Shown here piece by piece: positions 38,501-48,350 of a DNA stretch of 64,000 nt. A program made the position numbers and the translations under genes. Source of the DNA: Phlebotomus papatasi (taxonomy: Eukaryota > Arthropoda > Insecta > Diptera > Psychodidae); NCBI RefSeq assembly GCF_024763615.1, contig NC_077222.1, positions 38,874,001-38,938,000 of the forward strand. The letters are read 5' to 3'. The notes below the pieces were generated by a model. That model was not told where the DNA came from, did no database searches, and saw only the letters and a list, made by a program, of their open reading frames with translations. Within the stretch, counting starts at the first letter, position 1, and the number at the start of each line of letters is the position of its first letter.

Positions 38501-38774
38501 TATTTTGCCTGAAATTACTGACCTGAACACATTTCACGGATTCATCCTGGCCAGTGATGCCCTAACAAGGAAGTACAGATGCGAAAGTTTCGCTATTCCT
38601 GAGCACAGTTCCTCCGAATTTCTTACTCACCTGCAAAACGAGATTCAGAGATGTTGGAGCAGTCTTCCGGAGCGAAAACTCTGTCCTTTTATCAGGATTT
38701 ACCTAAAGAAGTACCTCAAGTTCATTGAAAGCCCTCTGGCCAATAAAATCCTGATTGAACTCTTAGATGTGTAA
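35515..38774 (+). CDS. THADA: THADA homologue, HEAT-like armadillo protein
   Basis: THADA/TRM732 proteins are large helical-repeat scaffolds. The yeast member assists 2'-O-methylation of tRNA position 32, and Drosophila THADA influences SERCA and lipid storage (family knowledge). Exon 1 is 35515-35595 and exon 2 35658-38774, separated by a 62-bp GT-AG intron in phase 0; together 1065 residues. The ATG is supported by an in-frame TAG three codons upstream. The whole product is leucine-rich paired helices. The DUF2428 signature STTRRGAGYS lies at about residues 745-754, matching the TRRSAG-type motif of the family. It is clearly shorter than the human protein (nearly 2000 residues), mainly lacking N-terminal length. 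Codon use and GC are higher than the surrounding DNA. Divergent from unk. Family assignment is confident from the motif; exact orthology is inferred. Confidence 0.85.
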
Positions 38775-38802
38775 TCAACTTATCAAAATTTATTCTAACT
38801 TG

Positions 38803-38822
38803 AATAAAAATTTAGAAATAAA
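38803..38822 (+). terminator. Polyadenylation signals of THADA
   Basis: Two AATAAA hexamers, at 38803-38808 and 38817-38822, lie 29-48 bp after the THADA stop codon. Either could direct cleavage, giving a very short 3' UTR. Confidence 0.65.
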
Positions 38823-39951
38823 ACGAATTTTTAGCAAAAATGTCGCTTGAGTAAACACTTGTCGAAAGCATAAATTTTTCTTATTATACAGTTCAAGTGT
38901 TTTACTTTTTTACTGATAAAATTAAAATTACAACGAATAAGGTTTCAGATTTAATCAAAAAAATATCTTCCAATATTAACAAAAAATAAGTTTATTTTTT
39001 TTCTTTTCAACGCTTGTAATAAAAAAATAAGGAATTCTAATAAACCAAAATTTTAACTTAAGAAAAATAAATTTAAATTTAATTTTCACATTGACTTCAA
39101 TGAATGTGGGAAATTTTTACTAAAAATTAAATTAGAAAAAAAGAAAAATTTTGAAACAGGAAACTACGTTCAAAGTTTGCAATAAAAAATAGCCTACAGA
39201 TAATAGCATCGTAGCTATTGAATAATTTTAATTAGACCAATTTTACAAATTTGAAAGCCTTTTTTGATAAAATATTTTAAAATCTGCAATATTTTTTTTT
39301 AAAGAAATGTTTTTATTTTAGGAACTGCTGTATATGTAGCTTTTTTATTTTATTGACTTATTGAAATTTGATCTTCACTTGATCATTCTGTAGCCTCCAC
39401 GATCAAAATATTTCATTCCTGAATTGATAATCGACAATTTATACACTATTTATTGATTTGAAGATATTCTAAAGCTAAATATTAATTTCGCTTTTCAATT
39501 TGTTTTTAGGTATATATTTTAACATGGATAACGAAGTATCTTTCAGTGGTTTATATCTCGGATTTCTCGTTTCAATGTCTATATTTTTTTTAACTACTTC
39601 GTATTAAATGAGAGATACGATGGTATAATCATGTTCATCACATGAGTGAAGAAAAATTCCTTAGAAAAGCTTGCTAAGCCATTATTAAGGAGTGTAATTT
39701 CCTTGGAATACTTAATGAAAGAGATGGCTGAAGCGAATTTGGGATCTGGCACTGGAATGCCTAGGAATTAACTCCAAACACGTTCCTGAGAAGTAAAAAG
39801 CTTTCCCAGATATTTTAAATCCGCGGACGAATCAGTAATGGATGCTACAAATATAATGCAATATTTCAATCTGCAGGGAGTTCCATTTTGAAAAAAAATG
39901 AAGATCATAAAAAGCCCATGAATCCATTCCGGTGACACAAAAAATTGTATA
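38823..39951. other. Intergenic AT-rich sequence
   Basis: Between THADA and the first element downstream, nothing beyond A/T-rich low-complexity sequence is visible. Confidence 0.5.
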
Positions 39952-41111
39952 GGGGAAACTGGGGTACCACCAAACACTTTTGAAAGATGCGATTTTGACT
40001 GAATTTCCTAAGAAAACTGTGAATTTTAAAAAAATGTTGCTTACCCCATGTTATAGTCTTAGGTATAGGCTGCATATTAATGTATACAAGGATGATGTGA
40101 AACACTTCAATTTTCCGTAAAAAGGAAAATTGTGTCACCATGCATTTTTCGCTTTTTTCCAACCACCCGGGGTACCACCAAACACTTTCCGGGGCACCAA
40201 AAAACACCTGTTTTTCTCACCCATTGAAGTTATTTTGGGCATTCACCACAACTGTTAATTATAAAGAAGGTATTGAAAATGTAAATAATTCTCAAAAAAG
40301 CACTGCAAATTTAGAATGAGTGACCAAAATAGCAAAAAAATAAAGCACTGCACACCGAACATATTTTTCAATGGATTTTTCATCATTTTGACGACATTCG
40401 ACTTCTGAATAGAAAGCAGCGCCACTAAAATCGTGGCAAACACTATACCCAAAGTTCAAATTTTACGCGCTCTTCTGATTATTTGTAATAAAATCGAGAA
40501 ATCATTCGTCAATCCTTGATTAAAATCATTTAAGAATCATTAAGAATCATTTATTGCAAAATTGGGTTCTTGAAACTATATTTCTCCTGAGTCTTGAATG
40601 AAAATCCCATGAATGGATTTAAATTTCAGAAATCGAACAAAGAGGGAGATGAAGAGTAAGAAAGATAAGAGGAAAAATTTTGCCATTCAAGCTACGCTCG
40701 CGACATCTGCAATTGTGAGAAATTTGCCTGTTTGTTGGTGCCCCAAACTCTGTTTTGTGATGGATCTTATATTCTTTTAAAAAAATGTGAACATTAATTT
40801 CTTTAGTAGATACATAAATATTATCCCAAAACATGTAGGAAAGTACTAGTGTAATGAAATTTGATGTAACTTATTTCAGTTGCATTACCCAGGTAGATAT
40901 ATAAATGACTAAAATTATCAAAATCTCACAATTTTGCGAAAAAAGATTCTTATTTCTAAACTACTTGAACTATGTGGATCATTATTTCTCTGGACAAGCA
41001 TCCCTATAGTATCCATGATTTCATGTAAGTCTCATTCTCTGAAATCTTATACCTATTTAAAAAATCGCAGTGTTTGGTGGTACCCCTGTTTGGTGGTGCC
41101 CCAGTTTCCCC
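39952..41111. mobile_element. 1.16-kb TIR element, GGGGAAACTGGGG termini
   Basis: GGGGAAACTGGGGTACCACC at the left mirrors GGGGAAACTGGGGCACCACC at the right, with TA on each side (39950-39951, 41112-41113). The terminal phrase GGGGTACCACCAAACACTTT is repeated internally near 40170 and, inverted, near 41070. There is no transposase, only small frames. It is a non-autonomous element. Confidence 0.85.
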
Positions 41112-41233
41112 TACCCAAAGGAGATACCTTAGGAATAAGTTACAGAAACGCTATGATGCATGCAAAGAATTTTTAGTACCAATTTTTCGGCCTATATTCA
41201 ACGCCAACTCTTCATAAGAAATGCATTACTGTA

Positions 41234-41464
41234 GAGGGTGAAAGGAACGTCTATTGACACTTTAAGAACTCGGTGTCAGCATCTATTGACACCCTACTCT
41301 GTACCATTTGGGATACGAAATTTGAACATTTCTGTTTATAGTCAAAAGTATATTACAGAAAAAACGTCATATTACTTATATTTTACTAGATACAATAAAT
41401 AATTTTCAACTTTTTGACAAAAGTGTCAATAGGGGTTCCTGTGGAACAGACGTTCCTCCGACCC
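41234..41464. mobile_element. 231-bp MITE, GGAACGTCTATTGACAC termini
   Basis: The left end GAGGGTGAAAGGAACGTCTA and the inverted right end GGGTCGGAGGAACGTCTGTT share GGAACGTCT, and both arms carry CTATTGACAC. TA lies on both sides. Confidence 0.65.
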
Positions 41465-41542
41465 TATTTTTTACAAAGTTTTTCTATTATAAGGATAGGT
41501 CACGTCCCCATAAAAATAATATGTTAAAAGGGATTAGGGTAA

Positions 41543-41680
41543 TGGCGTCTAAACACTAGATGCAATTTTCGTCAAAATTGTCTTTTTTTTAAATCGACAT
41601 TTCTGTCCACAATGACAGAGGAAATTTTCTTTAAAAAAGCATTTTTTTAAATTGCTTCTAGTGTGTAGATGTAGATACCT
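41543..41680. mobile_element. TCTACACAC-family MITE
   Basis: TGGCGTCTAAACACTAGATG at the left faces an inverted right end containing CTACACACTAGAAGCAATTT. TAA lies on both sides. It is the same family and size as 23441-23582. Confidence 0.7.
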
Positions 41681-42659
41681 TAAACACACTAATTTTTTTT
41701 TTTTGTAAAATTATTCGTAAATGTTTGTGAATTTCCACTGGGGCCTTACCGTAAATAGTAGCACTCACAAACAAGTTCATAAAAGTTTGTACATTTGCAT
41801 AGACAATTTTCGTAAACTGATCATTTGATAACCATTTTTTGTTCTTTAACAAAAATTTATTTGTAGATTTTTGACAAAATTTTATAAACTTAAAAAAATG
41901 CTCGTCAAAAAGTGCTTGAGTTCGAATCCCCTTTTTGTCACGAGAAATTTTTCTACCATTAAAGGTATTCGAATTGTATTCAGTGAGCTGCATTATTTCA
42001 GCGTTTTAAAGAAGATTTACAGAATTTTAGACTCCCAGCGATCAGCAGCGTTTTCAGAAAAAATATGCCGAAAACGCTGTCGTCTTTAACTACTTTATCA
42101 TTCATTAAACGGTTTGAATCGTTGTTTGAACCATTTAAATAACTTCGGTTGCATTGACCGTCACATGCATTGCACGCATCTGCATGTATTAATACGACAA
42201 CGATCGATGCAAAACTATAATTTGCTAACATTTCAGTTGTTTCCACTGTGCAAACTCCACAGAGAGAGCAGTATAATTTAATTCCTCGTACACGAAAAAA
42301 AACAGCAAAATTAGTTTTAAAATGCTTTCTTGTCAAATTATTTCTACATAAAGTCCCAAAAATCATGTTTTTATAAGAAAACTCTTGAATTTCTTTACGT
42401 TTTATTAATTTTAACTCAATTCTCTTCTAGGTTCAGCATGAAGTTTTTCTTTATTTTATTTTAGGTTTTTATTTTCTTTTTTTTTATGTCAGTAAAAAGA
42501 TAATGTTGCAGGGAAGTATGTGTTCAGAAAATACTTTTTAGAAATGTACTCAAAAGTTTTACTTCAACTTTTATTTATATAAATATTTAAAAGAAATCCT
42601 GCTCGTGATTTATTTATATTTTTGTTTTTTGAGAAAAAAAATGATCAAAATTCAGAATA
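41681..42659. other. Intergenic AT-rich sequence
   Basis: Small frames on both strands are not recognisable. A box-B-like GAGTTCGAATCCCC near 41909 is not part of a foldable tRNA. Confidence 0.4.
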
Positions 42660-42806
42660 ATGACCAGCGCACAATGACTTTTGTTTGTAAACATGTTTTG
42701 AAAATTTCCCATGAGAATGAGCGAGATGACTAGATCTAGATCTCACTCACTCTCATTGAAATGTCAAAAACATGTTTACAAACAAAAGTTATTGTGCGAT
42801 GGTCAT
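42660..42806. mobile_element. MITE, member A of an inverted pair
   Basis: ATGACCAGCGCACAATGACT at the left and ATGACCATCGCACAATAACT from the right end start inverted repeats of about 40 bp through TTTGTTTGTAAACATG. The centre carries GAGATGACTAGATC and CTCACTCACTCTCATTG. No coding content. Confidence 0.85.
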
Positions 42807-42807
42807 A

Positions 42808-42949
42808 ATGCCCAACGCACAATAACTTTTGTTTAGTAAACATGTTTTTGACATTTCAATGAGAGTGAGATCTGGATAGTCATCTCACTCATTCTCATGG
42901 GAAATTTTGAAAACATGTTTACAAACAAAAGTTATTGTGCTTTGGGCAT
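42808..42949. mobile_element. MITE, member B of an inverted pair
   Basis: It is essentially the reverse complement of the neighbouring element, separated by one base, with outer ends ATGCCCAACGCACAATAACT and, from the right, ATGCCCAAAGCACAATAACT. Together the two form a palindrome of about 290 bp. The outer hexamers differ between the two members (GACCA against GCCCA), so they are separate insertions or a diverged inverted duplication. Confidence 0.85.
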
Positions 42950-43234
42950 AATTATAGCATGATGCTTTATTATTAGCTACTTTTGTTTTTATTAAACATT
43001 AAAAACGTCGTTATATTTTTTCTCTTGTTTATTTGTCTTTAAAATGCAAATTTTCGCACATTCCTTACATCTCCATCTAGTCTAAATTGTCTAAAATTTA
43101 CACCTTTACGGTTTTCTACATTTTTATAAATCCCAACAAAACAATAAAAAAAAATAATAAAAACGCGTACCTTGACTTAATGGGTCGAAATTTGTCCTTC
43201 CGACTAGTGCTTACTCACACGACGTGACACAAGT

Positions 43235-44111
43235 CTACATTTCCATGGCAGAATTCTGTAAGTTGGACGCCACGTTCCTCAGGGTCCTGGACACTACATC
43301 ACGCAGCAGATGTGGCTTGCAGTTCTCCTCAAGCCAGGGAATCACTCCCGTGGTGAGTTCTGTGAAGTCATTCATGGAGATTGTATCGAAGGATTGGAAC
43401 ATCTCGTCCATGATGGCCTGAAACTGCGGGAAGGAAAGGGGACATTGTTAATCTGTGGGAAAGGGCAAAGGGAGGAGGGAGACGAACCACTTGGAACTTG
43501 ATGTCCTCGCTGATACGAGCTTCTGTGCGTCCGGGAGATGCTTGCTGATTCTGCAGCATCTGTTCGTAGCCACTCTGGATGATCCTCAACCCAATAACGT
43601 CCTTTTGCAGTGCCACTCGCTCCTCCTCCTGCTTCTTCTTCTTCTGATGGAGGTAGCTGATGTAATCGATGGATTTCTGGAGCACAGCTGCCTTGCTCAA
43701 CTTGTATCCGGAAGCATCGTTCTGCTGCTGGCAAGTTGGCACGAGTTCCTGGAGAGTGTCATAGCCCTTCTTGATGGCATCTCGACGCTTCTGTTCGGCT
43801 TGGGTGTGAGCCTCCCTGCGTCTCTCCTTGTAGCTCAGGGAACTGTTACTCCTGTTCGTGTCACTGTCTTCGTCATCATCTTCAAATGGGAAAAGAGGTT
43901 TGCCCTCTAGAATGTCATGCCCTCATCCCCCCAACACACATCCCTACCCCACCCCGAGACACTTGCCAGTGTTGTGAGCCGAGGAATTGGGAGTGTGGAT
44001 GCTCCCGGAACTGCTGCATCGGGAATGGTGCTGCAACTGAAAGTGCTTCTCACTCGGACTGGATGGTTCCGCCTTCATGTCCACCACATCACTCTTGCTC
44101 CCCTCAGCCAT
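43235..44111 (-). CDS. bigmax: Bigmax/Mlx, bHLH-leucine-zipper transcription factor
   Basis: Mlx heterodimerises with the MondoA/ChREBP-type sugar sensor and binds carbohydrate response elements to control glycolytic and lipogenic genes (family knowledge). Three coding exons: 44111-43967, 43879-43491 and 43423-43235, giving 240 residues, near the Drosophila length. The basic region RRREAHTQAEQKRRDAIKKG starts at residue 68; helix 2 and the zipper (KLSKAAVLQKSIDYISYLHQ onward) run to about 160; a C-terminal Mlx-type domain includes WLEENCKPHLLRDVV. Intron 1 has a GC donor (GCAAGT), intron 2 GT with the context GTGGTT; both keep frame. An in-frame TGA lies ten codons upstream of the ATG. Its neighbour on the right is a possible divergent gene sharing the promoter interval. 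Confidence 0.93.
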
Positions 44112-44406
44112 TGTCCACGGTCCAGGCGTCCAAAACACTCACGGAATGACTTCAATTGAGACTTTTCACGAAGAACGCATTTTCTGACTTTTCCTGCCCA
44201 AAATGTTCCAAGGTCACCGGAGCTGTCACCTTTTCACAGCTATTGCAATCTTCGCGAGATATTTAGACATTCCTACCAAGGAAATATTGCAGAAAAATCA
44301 GGCTCTAAGGCTCAAATAAAATGTATTGACTTTCCTCCTGCGATTTCATTGCAATTTTATCCTTCAACATTTCAATTAAATAGGAAATTTATGCAATTTT
44401 CCCAAA

Positions 44407-45060
44407 TTGCAATGCAATGAGCTTCTTGAGAATCCCACTAACCGTAAGATTAGTTGCTCTTTCACAAAAACAAACTGTCAAAGGGTTGCCAGATGCAATG
44501 TTTCATGTTTCACCCACGTGATGTTTCACAACAAACCGCAATGTTTCATCAAAAAGCGCGCCATTTTTACGATTTCGCATATTTCCCTCCAAAAAAGACC
44601 CAGCAAAAATGAAAGTGAACAAGAACAATTTCTCATAACTTTTTCATCTTTATTGAGAGAAAAAAAGCTAACAACGAACTATCACATCCGGATCAGACTA
44701 TTTTTATCGTGTACAACATTGATAACATTCACTAGAGTGGGTTTTCAACAATTATCTTCCGAAGCTATATTTCTGGTTTTATCGGTTTTATTCTTCCTGA
44801 CAATGATTGGCAACAACGTTCACGGAACAATTTTCCTCAAAATAATATTCAAAAAATACTTAAAGTACTTAAATCGGAAGGATTGTTTTCAAGGTAATTA
44901 TTCGTGGGGAACTCTGCATGTTGTGATTAATATGATTTGGCAACGATTTTATTTGATGGGAAGAGTTCGTGGGAAAGATTTCATTTTTAAAATAATTAAT
45001 TTGCTGGAAATTTTCTCATTTGTCCAAGAGATGCCTTCATTGAGTTATGTTGGATTTTAA
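44407..45060 (+). CDS. Possible unrecognised gene, 217 residues
   Basis: An uninterrupted 217-codon frame begins 296 bp from the bigmax start and runs divergently. AATAAA follows the stop at about 45066. In DNA this AT-rich a frame of 654 bp is unlikely to be accidental, though it is not impossible. The predicted product is basic, has one strongly hydrophobic segment near residues 123-142 (EAIFLVLSVLFFLTMIGNNV), and ends in an aromatic-rich tail. No known family was recognised. The true start may be a later methionine. It could also be a relic of a mobile element. Confidence 0.35.
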   Translation: MQCNELLENPTNRKISCSFTKTNCQRVARCNVSCFTHVMFHNKPQCFIKKRAIFTISHISLQKRPSKNESEQEQFLITFSSLLREKKLTTNYHIRIRLFLSCTTLITFTRVGFQQLSSEAIFLVLSVLFFLTMIGNNVHGTIFLKIIFKKYLKYLNRKDCFQGNYSWGTLHVVINMIWQRFYLMGRVRGKDFIFKIINLLEIFSFVQEMPSLSYVGF

Positions 45061-45399
45061 ACTAAAATAAAACAATTTTTTTCTGCAGAATTTTATGGTT
45101 GGGTTTCAGTATAATCTCTTAAATTTTAAGGTTATGTTTAGTCTAACCATGAAAAGAGCATAATTCGAATTTTTTTTAGAAAATTTAACATCAAAACCCG
45201 AGTCAAAACCCAGAATAGAAATATTGTAAATTGCCATTATATTTTGTGTTTCAGAGGCAATAAAATTTATTTCACTTTTTTTATATTCTCAGGTTAGGTT
45301 TGACATAACCTAAGTTTTTTAAATTAACCTAATAAACAAATAAGAAAATGCCGAGGCGGGTAAGGCCTCTCAGGCGGTAAATTAGAAAGATTAGACACG
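45061..45399. other. Intergenic spacer
   Basis: Short spacer with repeated GGTTA/TAACC phrases. Nothing coding is recognised. Confidence 0.4.
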
Positions 45400-47101
45400 C
45401 AGTGGCGTATCTAGACCTAGACACTTATGCGGGGGGTGCGGTTGTACGCGAAGGCGCCCTTACCACAGTAAAAATTGTTCGAGCGGAGGGGCAGGGTATA
45501 TTATTTGTTCCTGTCTTTAATTTAAAACTTTTATGTATTGTCTAAAATTATTAATCTTTGTATACATTCAGTATATACACATTTATTCCATTTTGCCATA
45601 AGCAAATTCCTGGCCCAGATAAAAGGTGTCAAATATGGCGTCTCGTGCTTCATTTCTCACTTGTGAGTTTTAATGAAAATTTTGAAGTTCTCTATCTCGA
45701 GAATAGGTCAAGATTTTTTTTACTTGCTCTTTTTTTTATTTTAAAGGTAATTTTATTCTGTTTAAAACTATTTACTCGATTTTGGATTATATGTTTAGGT
45801 TTTTTTGTAATAGTCTTTAAACCTTTTTTTGAAAATTGTAAAAATAGTTTTTTCTGAAAAACCCCATTCGCCCCATTCTTAAACATTTTAATTTTTTTTA
45901 CTGTTTATCAGTATCATTGAGAACTATATTCCTTGAAAAATTAAACGTTTAATTTTGAGTTTAACAGGTTTCATTTAATTTTGAAAATGCAATGAAATTT
46001 TAATTATTTTTAATAAAAGTTAAACGCAAAAGTGGAAGCTGTCCTTTTCAAAGAATGTAGTAACTTAATGTTGATCAATAGTAAAAATCAAAATTTTGAA
46101 GAATGGTATTTTGATTAAGATCTTTTGAAAACATGCACGCACACGCACAGTTTAAGCATGAAATGGTTAAGATTGTGCTGAAAACGCTGAAAACATGCAC
46201 AGTCACAGCAGTTAGACTTCGTAAAACAGATGGTGCTCGTCAAAACCGGTACAGCCGAGCACAGCTGAAGAATAAAATGGATAAAATTGAGCATAAGTCT
46301 TGCATAGCTCAAACAAAATTGAATCCAAATTTTTAACAGTTTTCTTAATCTTAATCGTTTTATGTTTAACAGTTGTGCGCGTTTTCAGCACAATATAAAC
46401 CGTTTTATGCTTCAGCTATGCAGATTTTATGCAAAATATCTGAGATGTACGAGTTTTATGCACAATTTGAACCATCTTATACTTAGCTGTGCGTATTTTC
46501 ACCACAATATTTATTTAATATTCTAAAGTATTTTTTTTATTTCACTTCGAAATCTTGAAAGAATAATGAGGACAAAATGCATTTTAGGAGCAAAAGGAGC
46601 GTCAACAAAGCTCTGCGAGAAATTAGGTGCCCCCAAAAAGCATCTGAAGGAATTTAAAGTGTTTCCTTTTACTTCAACATAAAATCATGCAAAAATATAA
46701 GGGCAAAATGCATTTTGAAAGCTTTATGAACTTCAAAAAAGCTTTTAGAACAATTGGATGCTCCAGAAGTGAGGAAATTAAAAAATCTTTTTCTCTACTT
46801 CGGCGCGAAATTTAGATAAGGACAAAATGCATTTTAAGAACTAAAGGAGCGCCCAAGAATGCCTCTGAGGAAATTAAAAGTGTTAACGCAAATTTTGGTA
46901 GATTATAAGGACAAAAGGCATTGTAAGAACTAGAAGGGCACTCCAGAAAGACTCGGAGTCTATTTTATTAAAATCTTTTTTACTTCAACATGGCAAAAAA
47001 AGGGTCAGGGCTCAGTTGTCTAAAAAAAGGAACATCGGCGCCCCTAGAGACTCCCGCCCTAGGCGGGCCGCCGCTCCCGCACCCCGTTAGGTACGCTACT
47101 G
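45400..47101. mobile_element. Non-autonomous hAT-like element with 8-bp duplication
   Basis: The perfect direct repeat TAGACACG lies immediately outside both ends (45392-45399 and 47102-47109). The terminal sequences CAGTGGCGTATCTA and the inverted CAGTAGCGTACCTA match at 12 of 14 positions. An 8-bp target duplication with CAGTG-type ends is diagnostic of the hAT superfamily (family knowledge). The 1702-bp interior has no transposase. Both ends are GC-rich, the centre AT-rich with repeated ACATGCAC/GAAAACGC phrases (about 46130-46500) and a tandem array (46560-46985). Confidence 0.92.
46560..46985. repeat. Tandem array inside the hAT-like element
   Basis: The phrase GGACAAAATGCATTTTAGGA recurs with variation near 46569, 46702, 46816 and 46909, each followed by AAAGGAGCG or a similar phrase and a lysine-free AT segment. 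Four units of about 95-130 bp can be read. Confidence 0.7.
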
Positions 47102-47479
47102 TAGACACGTGTCGTTTAAATCGCTGGCTTTTAAATCTTTTTGCATTGAAGAAAACCTGTGACAAGTTAATTAGGTTAAGTTGTCAATTTGAGGTTATAT
47201 TCATAAGGGCTTATGTTTCAAGATTAAGGATTGGGATTAGGGATTAGGATTAGGGACTAAGGCTTATTAGGATTTATTCATAAGACTTATTTACCAATTT
47301 GCATGGCTAGGTATATATTTAAATTTAAAAATTCTCGACTGTGTTAGATTTATTTTCTAAAGTTAGCTGAGATTATTTAAAGAATCGCAGTCTCATAACC
47401 TTGAAGTTTTTACAATTTTGGTTGAAAATAAGATTTTTCTTTATAAAATCTCAGTATATTTCCGGAATTACTTTACTCA

Positions 47480-47545
47480 ACGGGTTAAGAGTATTCACTT
47501 TATGATGCAAGTGTCTGGGGTTCGAATCCACTTTAGTTAACCAAT
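47480..47545 (+). repeat. tRNA-like sequence, possible SINE head
   Basis: A box-A-like GGTTAAGAGTA and a box-B GGTTCGAATCC (47519-47529) are spaced like a tRNA promoter, with an anticodon-arm-like CACTT...AAGTG between. The acceptor stem does not pair, so this is a pseudo-tRNA or the head of a SINE, not a functional tRNA. Confidence 0.3.
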
Positions 47546-47787
47546 AATCTTTTTGGGAACAAAGACAGGGATTATAATTCACAATCCTACCCTTATATGA
47601 GAAAAAATAATACTTTCCTTTTTGATTTATAAAATTCTAATTTCTTTTAAATAATTAATAATCAAATGAGGTTATTTATAGATTTTAGGTTAGTTTTGAA
47701 ATTTTAAAATACTTATAAATGGTTTTATTTCACCAGTAAAGTGTGCATTTTATTTAATTTTTCGAATATTTAAACATAGATCTGCAT

Positions 47788-47976
47788 ATTGTGAGGAGGA
47801 GGCGTCGACCTCGGGGCAGACCTAGGGCAAGGTGGCTGAATCAAATTCAAGATAGCCTTGAGATTGACCATGAACACCTTTCTGAAGCGGCGGAGGATTG
47901 GCAGGTGTGGCCTGCTAACCTAGATGTTCTAAACCCGTGACCCCAATAGGGATATGCGGTTGAAAATGATGATGAT
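47788..47976 (+). mobile_element. 5'-truncated LINE, 3' end only
   Basis: A 9-bp direct repeat GATCTGCAT flanks it (47779-47787 and 47977-47985). The plus-strand frame reads RPRGRPRARWLNQIQDSLEI and, after a further 25 residues, ends with TGA; this is the usual C-terminus of I/Jockey-type reverse transcriptase ORFs. A GAT microsatellite tail follows, as in many insect LINEs. Only the last ~190 bp were inserted. Confidence 0.8.
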
Positions 47977-47985
47977 GATCTGCAT

Positions 47986-48350
47986 TATATAAATTATTTT
48001 AATCCTGTATTAGAGGTTATGGTATGTAGGTTATGTTTAACATAACCTAACCATTCAGGAAGACCTCTCTTGGACAAAAGAGGAAATTTCCCAATTGAAA
48101 AAATTTAAATGACTATAAAAACTGTAACACTTACTAATCTCTACGACGATTAACAATAACAAGTTCCTTTATCTTATGGATTATAAATTTGGCCACAGAT
48201 TAATTAACATCGATAAATTCTCACGATTAACATTGAACATCTTCATTAGATTTCTCTCTAAAATTTCCTTTCTATCAAATCCAATCAAAGTTCATCCTAC
48301 AAACCTAACTATTAATCTGGAATGTTAACATGATTTCCCTTTAAATCCAC
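47986..48350. other. 3' flank of unc80
   Basis: AT-rich sequence between the LINE fragment and the unc80 stop; presumably holds the unc80 3' UTR. No other feature. Confidence 0.5.

Noticed and set aside
41900..41925. Box-B-like GTTCGAATCCC
   Set aside because: No cloverleaf, no box A, and no acceptor stem.
46115..46336. Frames across ACATGCACA phrases
   Set aside because: They lie inside the hAT-like element and read its repeats.
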